A DNA stretch of 64,000 bases from Zhengitettix transpicula (taxonomy: Eukaryota; Arthropoda; Insecta; Orthoptera; Tetrigidae). The position numbers were made by a program, and so were the translations under genes. The stretch lies in NCBI GenBank assembly GCA_037074705.1, contig CM073593.1, positions 100,649,738-100,713,737 of the forward strand, written 5' to 3'. Numbering within the stretch: the stretch's first letter is position 1; each line of letters begins with the position of its first letter. Shown here piece by piece: positions 59,097-64,000 of this stretch. The notes beneath the pieces are model-generated. The model was not told the origin of the DNA. It ran no database searches and saw only the letters and a program-made list of their open reading frames with translations.

Positions 59097-60502
59097 TCAA
59101 ACTTGGATAGTGAGGAAGGATAGAAATAAATAGAAGAAATAGGAGGATTGCGCTTTATGTGAATTCATATGCTCGGGCGAAGAATTACACACATAGAAAA
59201 GCATATGTTCAAAGCAGAGAGAAGGATGGAAGAAGAAGGAAAGACTGAAAATATTTGACCCAGGCAGGACTTGAACCCACGTTTTCTGCTCAGTACACAG
59301 ACACCTTAACCATCTCGGCCACCGGGTCAAGTTCCTGACCAGGCAAATATAGACAGTCTTATTGTGAACAATTAGTAGTTTTTAGTGGAGGAATGGATAG
59401 AGTAGAGGTAATGAAGTATTAGGAGCTTCCATTTAGGAATAAATACAATATTAGGAGAATCCATTAAGGAACTAATTCACATTCAAACTTGGATAGTGAG
59501 CAAGGATAGAAATAAATAGGAGAAATAGGACTCCTAATACTTCATTCCCTCTACTCTATCCATTCCTCCACTAAAACTATTAATTGTCCACAATAAGACT
59601 GTCTATATTTGCCTGGTCAGGAACTTGACCCGGTGGCCGAGATGGTTAAGGCGTCTGTGTACTAAGCAGAATACGTGGGTTCAAGTCCTGCCTGGGTCAA
59701 ATATTTTCAGTCTTTCCTTCTTCTTCCATCCTTCTCTCTGCTTTGAACATATGCTTTTCTATGTGCGTAATTCTTCGCCCGAGCATATGAATTCACATAA
59801 AGCGCAATCCTCCTATTTATTTCTATCCTTCCTCACTATCCAAGTTTGAATGTGAACAGGAATAATGTGTATGTATAAAACAAAATGATTGTACTTGTAC
59901 CCATAAAAATAAAATTCTCACAAAGTAAACAAAATTTTCTCTCACACACCATTGATTTGTTTATAAATGTGTTAAAGGTGGATTCCATGAGGTAGAGAAT
60001 TCAATTTTTGTTTTTTATTCTCTTATTCAGCAGGATAACTCTTCAGAAAATTTCTACACTTTTTCTACTCCATAGAATCCATCCTTAACATTTTAGGTAA
60101 GCAACAATTTCAATATCTCCCTCCGATCATTAATTAACTTTACCATATTATTGAGATTACATTTCTATGTTCCACTTACCAAATTCAAATCTCTGATATC
60201 TTTTTGGAAAAGGAATTAACTGTTCTTTCTTTAAGAAGTCCATGGTAACTTCCTATGGATGTGTCGACACTCCTTTCAACCTTATATTATAGGATTTAAA
60301 AGTTGAAATGATATACCTATTCATTGGTTTTGAAGTTGATAACTGTCACAAATCAAGAGTTACTTGCACATAAAAACTTTCTATTTTTGTTCCAGAGAAA
60401 GTGGTTAGAAGTTCAGCAGAGCCAATTTATGAAAACGTTACTCCAAAATTTACATCACCTAAAGTAAAGACAAATAGCTTAGAGAGTGAGTGTGAATTAT
60501 AA
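40466..60502 (+). CDS. Receptor-type tyrosine phosphatase, R3 subtype (Ptp10D/Ptp52F-like)
   Basis: A single-pass cell-surface phosphatase that removes phosphate from protein tyrosines. Nineteen exons splice in phase to 1413 residues: 40466-40919, 46219-46533, 46683-46994, 47339-47635, 48249-48569, 50766-51047, 52041-52361, 52823-53146, 53494-53811, 54292-54450, 55333-55438, 56059-56291, 56513-56589, 56855-56989, 57414-57539, 57651-57802, 58126-58261, 58831-58897 and 60396-60502. Order: signal peptide, Ser/Thr-rich mucin-like stretch, seven FN3 domains (one exon each, phase 1-1), membrane-proximal domain, TM helix, one PTP domain, short tail. By this numbering the catalytic Cys is 1310 ([10 protein letters not shown]) and the WPD Asp 1277, so it should be active. 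R3 RPTPs act in axon guidance and tube formation in flies; that role is not shown here. The assignment to a particular fly gene is uncertain, and the first 5.3-kb intron could hide another exon. Confidence 0.92.
41300..41805 (+). mobile_element. Second copy of the retroposed element
   Basis: A diverged copy of 30558-31145 in RPTP intron 1. Shared blocks include cttttcctctc.gtttttgaactaaggttccc, ggagaagggaatgctgcgtc, taggcgaatgc.gggtaggat and catgtagcctgtt. It also ends near a short A-rich stretch, but no target duplication was found. Confidence 0.8.
43880..44270. other. GC/CpG-richer island in RPTP intron 1
   Basis: A GC-richer block with CpGs, a (TC)n run at 44108-44126, a TGACGTCA site near 44251 and overlapping open frames on both strands. 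No protein domain is recognised. It may be an old repeat or an internal promoter. Confidence 0.3.
44930..45190. repeat. Probable old repeat fragment in RPTP intron 1
   Basis: A GC-richer stretch with gacggacgtttcgactactctgctt... and a palindromic centre (gacggctttcggccgtc). It resembles untranslated ends of Penelope-like elements only loosely. Confidence 0.3.
46219..53146 (+). CDS. Seven FN3 domains of the RPTP
   Basis: Seven phase 1-1 exons (46219, 46683, 47339, 48249, 50766, 52041, 52823 starts), each encoding about 94-108 residues. Each shows the FN3 pattern: a buried Trp of strand B (for example [47 protein letters not shown]) and the Y-x-(I/V)-x-V strand F ([27 protein letters not shown]). 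Many N-x-S/T sites are present. Domains 6 and 7 are close to each other (both end LFQQPP-G), suggesting local exon duplication. Confidence 0.9.
47897..48168. repeat. Foldback (MITE-like) element, about 270 bp
   Basis: Two arms of about 125 bases are near-perfect inverted complements, for example ggctctcagcctccttcttc against gaagaaggaggctgagagcc, and gttgtggcttacctgaaag against ctttcaggtaagccacaac. The loop is about 15 bases (gcaccggctggctgt). It lies in the RPTP intron after FN3 domain 3. Related pieces occur at 20245-20345, 21426-21505 and 50620-50710. Confidence 0.9.
49140..50359 (+). mobile_element. Degraded mariner-like element, about 1220 bp
   Basis: The ends CGAGGGTTGTTCGATAAG and an imperfect inverted partner (catatcaaacatccctcg) are flanked by TA on both sides. 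The interior keeps transposase pieces: HTH region ([15 protein letters not shown]), [11 protein letters not shown], and HPPYSPDLA with the third-Asp region, but with many stops and frameshifts. It belongs to a different mariner lineage from the copy at 18916. It lies in the RPTP intron after FN3 domain 4. Confidence 0.88.
50610..50710. repeat. Fragment of the foldback family
   Basis: Contains catggcttacctgaaactga and ctctgaaaattagg, resembling the left end of the element at 47897-48168 (gtggcttacctgaaag). No matching right arm was found. Confidence 0.4.
53494..55438 (+). CDS. Membrane-proximal domain and TM segment of the RPTP
   Basis: Exons at 53494-53811 and 54292-54450 encode a Cys-containing domain with LYYAILV and [18 protein letters not shown], the extracellular membrane-proximal block of R3 phosphatases (compare YNGPLKPGT). 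Exon 55333-55438 gives the TM helix ([20 protein letters not shown]) followed by a basic stop-transfer residue. Confidence 0.85.
56059..60502 (+). CDS. Cytoplasmic PTP domain and tail of the RPTP
   Basis: Contains [45 protein letters not shown], the WPD loop REWPDFG, the P-loop [10 protein letters not shown] and the Q-loop QTEGQYAYIY. All key catalytic residues are present. The tail contains YENV, a Grb2/SH2-type motif; tail tyrosines of vertebrate R3 RPTPs are known docking sites. One intron (56990-57413) has a GC donor. Confidence 0.93.
56312..56357. repeat. (TA)n microsatellite
   Basis: An uninterrupted run of about 45 bases of TA in the intron after RPTP exon 12. Confidence 0.9.
57839..57993. 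repeat. Imperfect foldback repeat
   Basis: The arms gattttaggccttcctggtg...gattccaactgggtgg and ccagttggaattatgag...gaggtaaaatcc are imperfect inverted complements around tttgtttgaaaatgttgagg. It lies inside the RPTP intron directly after the exon coding HC of the active site. Confidence 0.65.
58989..59090. repeat. Compound TA microsatellite
   Basis: Long TA runs broken by two tagaaa interruptions. They directly adjoin the palindromic tRNA-like element. Confidence 0.9.
59255..59330 (-). repeat. tRNA-like unit, left arm
   Basis: Mirror copy of 59625-59700. Same acceptor stem, with anticodon loop GTACTGA. Probably a SINE head rather than a working tRNA. Confidence 0.65.
59625..59700 (+). repeat. 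tRNA-like unit (tRNA-Ser/Leu-related), right arm
   Basis: A 76-base unit that folds as a tRNA: acceptor stem TTGACCC/GGGTCAA, D-arm with TGGCCGAGATGGTTAAGG (pol III box A), anticodon stem TCTGT/GCAGA with loop GTACTAA (anticodon position ACT), and T-arm GTGGGTTCAAGTCCTGC (box B). The variable arm is short, unlike true tRNA-Ser or tRNA-Leu, and an ACT anticodon is not normal. A tRNA-derived repeat is therefore more likely than a gene. Confidence 0.7.
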
Positions 60503-62124
60503 GACTAGAATTGATGAGAAAAAAATTTCATTAAGGAACATGAAGCAATAAGTTAACAGTATTGTCATTGATATTCTTTGTGATACTTGGAATTAATGTG
60601 TATTATTATAAGCCGACATGTAATAACAAAAATGAAGAAATATTTGTTTTGTATATAGATTAGACACATAGAAAGGTTATTTATTAATTAATTGTATTGC
60701 AATTATAATTTATTGTATTATAATGAAAATGGAAAAAGATCAAGTTTTATTTGATAATTTAAAATGAAATATTCTGACAATTACAGAATAAAATATTTAA
60801 AGCAAATGCCACTTTGTATATTATTTTCAATAGATTGTACAAAATATCTCAAAACCCCATATTGTGGGCCTCAGTTGTTGCCTAAACCAAGATACTAATT
60901 TTTTTCAAATCAGCCACATTTAACATGCTGATATATCTAAAGATCCGTGAACTTCCCTGAAACGTTCTTTATTTCGATAAATCTGTTACTCTTTTACCGA
61001 TTGGATAAATATCCTAGCATATTAATTAATGTAAGAATAATGCAATTGTAAACGTTGAAGACTTTTTCCAGTTACAGAGCTAGATATCTAAATAAATGGA
61101 AGATTTAATTAAATTCCAAAAGCATGGAATTGACGGAATTATTCGACAAGGGAATCTATGCATTTATATCATTGAAGATATTTCTGAAATCATTTTATTG
61201 CATGTTCATATAGTATTGAAGTGAAAGAAGACCTGGAACATTTTTACAAAAATACTGTTGAAGATTGAAAAGGAAAAGAAACACCAGGAAATGTGGAAGT
61301 GTAGGAAAATGTCAGCAGTGAAAGAAACATTAAGAAACTGGTTATGGAGATAAATGTCAATAATAAATGATGTAATACACGATTCAGTGGGAAGTAATAT
61401 GACAAAGGGAACATGGGAATTATCATATAAAAACCAAATAATTAATAATTTTGGAGTGCCGTAAGTAGTGTAATCTGAAGAGGTTAGCTCAGGATACAAC
61501 ATGCTGGAGGATCAGATAAAGCAGTCATATTATGGTTACTCAACTTTTTTTAAATGTAAAATACTAAGTGAAAACTAGTTGGGATATTATTCATGTGAGG
61601 AACTGTGAGCACACTCAAACAAAAATAACAAATATTAATGAATTAATTTTTTATTTACACGTTATGTAACACAAAGCTTTCAAATTTTTTAGGCACAACA
61701 AATTTGTTTGAAATCTACAAAACTGTAATGAATGCAATCTGCTAAGTAGTTTAAATTATTTAGTACATTGTTATAGTTTTTATTACAAAATTAGTGTGTA
61801 ACCAAATACAAACAATAAAAATATATTAAAGCTTCAGCAGTTATTGATTCAATAAATTAACAATACAAAAATAGCACATTTATGAAACAGTGACAAAGAA
61901 ATGTATGTAACAAAGTAGCTCCTCAGCAACAATGTAATTAATCTTTATAACAGTATTTATTTACTTAGATTTTAAGTATCACATTAACTTCTGTCATCAT
62001 ATATGTATACAGATTTTATGAGGATGACAGATAATCGTCAATCACACTCAAAGAAAGCAATTTAATGCTACAATATTTAATTACAAATTACAGAATAATA
62101 AGATACATTTCCACAATGCAACAT
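60503..62124. other. Intergenic between convergent genes
   Basis: Contains the 3' UTRs of the RPTP (AATAAA near 60787) and of the dynein chain on the other strand. The open frames at 61206-61502 are AT-driven and were not accepted. Confidence 0.55.
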
Positions 62125-64000
62125 TCATCGCAAAGGCAATGGAGAAGAAGATAAAGAACTTGAACTCAATCCCATTTTGTCGAAGTCTTCGTCTGCTTGA
62201 TTATTTCGCAGTTCTTGAAGTGTGTAAACAAATTTGTTCCACTCATCATGTCGAGGTTGAGCTAATTGCTGTAACAAGAATGAAGTATAACTATTATATA
62301 AACAATTTGTTAATATTTGAGCATCAAAATACTGAATTAAATTCATAAATAAAAAAATATATTCAGAAATAGCAGAATTACATTCGACTGGTCCACTCAA
62401 ATATGTTTACAAAGCTGGACTGAACCCCACTATTTGTTTATACCACAGTGAATAGAGTGTAGCCAGTTTAGTGCAAGTAAAGCATTTTTACATTACTAAA
62501 GAGAATGGATTTACCTCTCCAACATCATAAACCCAAATCTTGCCCATATCATCGCCAACAGTTACATGAAGTCCTGATGGGGTCCACGATACTCTATTGA
62601 GGGCTGGACTGCCATCAACAACAATGCTTGCAGTTGGTACCTACAGTTATATAATCAAACAATTGTTATACATCACTTTAAATTAAGAGATATTTGCATA
62701 ATACATGTACATAAATTTATGTTATTTATACATAAAAAATTAGCAATATAGGTATGTATGCCAATTAAAAGGCCACATTATTACCCCCCCCCCCCACAAT
62801 AAATAAATAAATATTAATTGCACTCAAATGTCAAATTCACATGAGTGGAAATAATTTGGAAATAGAATAGTCTACTCTCACTTCATATTGACATATGGCA
62901 TAATGTTTGGGGTGATAAACCATACTAATATAATCACAACAGTTTATTAAAATAATATTATTATTTTAATGAGCTGCCAGATTATATCAATAAATTATAT
63001 TAAGAAATAAAATCATATCAAAAATCTCACAAAATTTTTACTTAGCCTTTTCTATTAAATATTAATGTTACTAGATGTGAATTAATAAGTGCCAATCATT
63101 GAAAGCTGTCTGTATATAATGTTATGAAGTATAACCATAAATATATATTTTTAAAAAATTAGACACATTTCACAAACTTGAAGTTTACATTGACTGTAGG
63201 ATCTATGGCAATATGAATTAATATTAATACTAACATTAACTACAAATCACACATTAAATAAAATATTACATCATACTTCAAGAATTTGTACTATTTTAAT
63301 AATAAATTCATTTTTAAACAGTACAATTTTTTTGTTATATTTTCTTTCATTAAGTAGATTTCTGACAAAGACAAGAATAGGAGGGAAATGTAAGTTACCT
63401 CAGTATCTTGGTTAAGGTTCCAAAGATCTAGTCGGCCAGTGCCATCAGCGGTGGCAAATAGAGCAGGATGAACTGGTGACCATGCAACATCATATACATA
63501 GTCACCGTTATCTTCAAATGAATACAGAGGACGCCTTTCTTTGCCCTCTTTTCCTTCCTTGACTTCTCGGCTCCATAGCTTTACAGTCCAATCAAATGAT
63601 GAAGTTAAGAAGAGATGTGAGAAATCAATGCCACCTTGAACTGAATGTGTAGATATACCAGTTACGGGGCCCTGGTGTCCTTCGAATGCTTCTGTCACAC
63701 CTACTTTGCTTCCATGACGACAGGCTGTATGTTATAAAATACAAATTAATTACATTCATTTATGGGATATTATGTGAATTAAGCTATAACTACACTTCTA
63801 AATACTGATGAAATAAAATAACTTCTGAAGGTAACTACGAGAAAAGAAATAGAGCACTTATTTTGATGAATTTGAATATTCTAATGTTTACAGTGCCTTA
63901 AATGTATGCCATTTTTCACAATTTTTGACACACTGTTTTTAAACTTTACTGAATGGAAAAACATACCAGAGTATACAGATCCTTCCTCACTGCCGACGAC
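62125..64000 (-). CDS. Cytoplasmic dynein 1 intermediate chain, C-terminal part (partial)
   Basis: A subunit of the cytoplasmic dynein motor that links heavy chains to dynactin and cargo; the C-terminal half is a WD40 propeller. Seen: minus-strand exons 64000-63967 (cut by the window edge), 63724-63399, 62640-62515 and 62268-62125. Splice sites and phases agree. Diagnostic stretches are [71 protein letters not shown] and the last-repeat block [15 protein letters not shown]. The match to DYNC1I (Drosophila short wing) is nearly residue for residue. After the propeller, [20 protein letters not shown] precedes a Ser-rich end, [13 protein letters not shown], and a TGA at 62125-62127. The N-terminal coiled coil and dynactin-binding region lie outside the window. 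Confidence 0.95.

Larger units (their letters stand above)
59094..59852. mobile_element. Palindromic element with two opposed tRNA-like copies
   Basis: Two arms of about 330 bases, 59094-59432 and 59529-59852, are near-identical inverted complements. Each has the same flank (cctctactctatccattcct), a 76-base tRNA-like unit, and the same body (catatgcttttctatgtg, gcccgagcatatgaattcac). The short spacer (about 59480-59530) contains a third partial copy of the arm tip (cacattcaaacttggatagt). It looks like a tRNA-derived SINE family embedded in, or rearranged into, a foldback. It lies in the last intron of the RPTP gene. Confidence 0.85.

Noticed and set aside
59625..59700. A functional tRNA gene.
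   Set aside because: ACT anticodon, short variable arm for a Ser/Leu type and a second inverted copy with identical flanks point to a repeat.
1..64000. CRISPR array, bacterial operon, virus or organelle insert.
   Set aside because: No regularly spaced repeats, no bacterial gene layout, no viral structural or replicase genes, and no mitochondrial gene sequence were seen.

Overview
The window is nuclear DNA from an animal, almost certainly an insect. It is about 70% AT, most genes are split by GT-AG introns, and there are mariner, LINE-like, Penelope-like and tRNA-derived repeats. The proteins have clear insect/animal relatives. Long repeat-bearing introns and many foldback repeats suggest a large, probably hemimetabolous (for example polyneopteran) genome, but the sequence does not fix the species. 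All gene models were spliced by hand from open frames, splice signals and codon phase; none has transcript support.

Layout, left to right. (1) 3426-13704, minus strand: a transcription-regulator gene. Four exons encode a PRDM10/PRDM15-type zinc knuckle and PR (SET-like) domain. They splice in matching phase into one large exon with seven C2H2 fingers of the PLAG1 type. A CpG-richer stretch at about 13920-14410 may be its promoter or first exon. (2) 17249-22275, plus: a complete five-exon mTERF1-like mitochondrial transcription termination factor, with a nearly full-length but broken mariner in intron 3. (3) 23025-28413, minus: a complete six-exon short-chain dehydrogenase of the retinol dehydrogenase 11-14 type, with non-LTR and Penelope-like debris in its introns. 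(4) 28414-35165: a repeat-rich intergenic region with a LINE tail split by a retroposed element, a duplicated 250-bp block, and one orphan ATG exon with a good donor on the minus strand. (5) 35166-39395, plus: a complete six-exon CMP-sialic acid synthetase with an N-terminal membrane anchor. (6) 40466-60502, plus: a 19-exon receptor tyrosine phosphatase of R3 type (mucin-like N-terminus, seven FN3 domains, membrane-proximal domain, one TM segment, one active PTP domain). (7) 62125-64000, minus: the 3' part of the cytoplasmic dynein 1 intermediate chain gene (WD40 repeats), running off the right edge.

The genes are unrelated housekeeping, signalling and regulatory genes, as expected in an animal genome; there is no operon. 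The most unusual observation is the single PR-domain plus PLAG-finger gene. After that come a palindromic repeat carrying two tRNA-like copies in opposite orientation, a nested retroposon with a 13-bp target duplication, a GC-AG intron inside the phosphatase domain, and a short duplicate of the start of a CMAS intron lying upstream of that gene.
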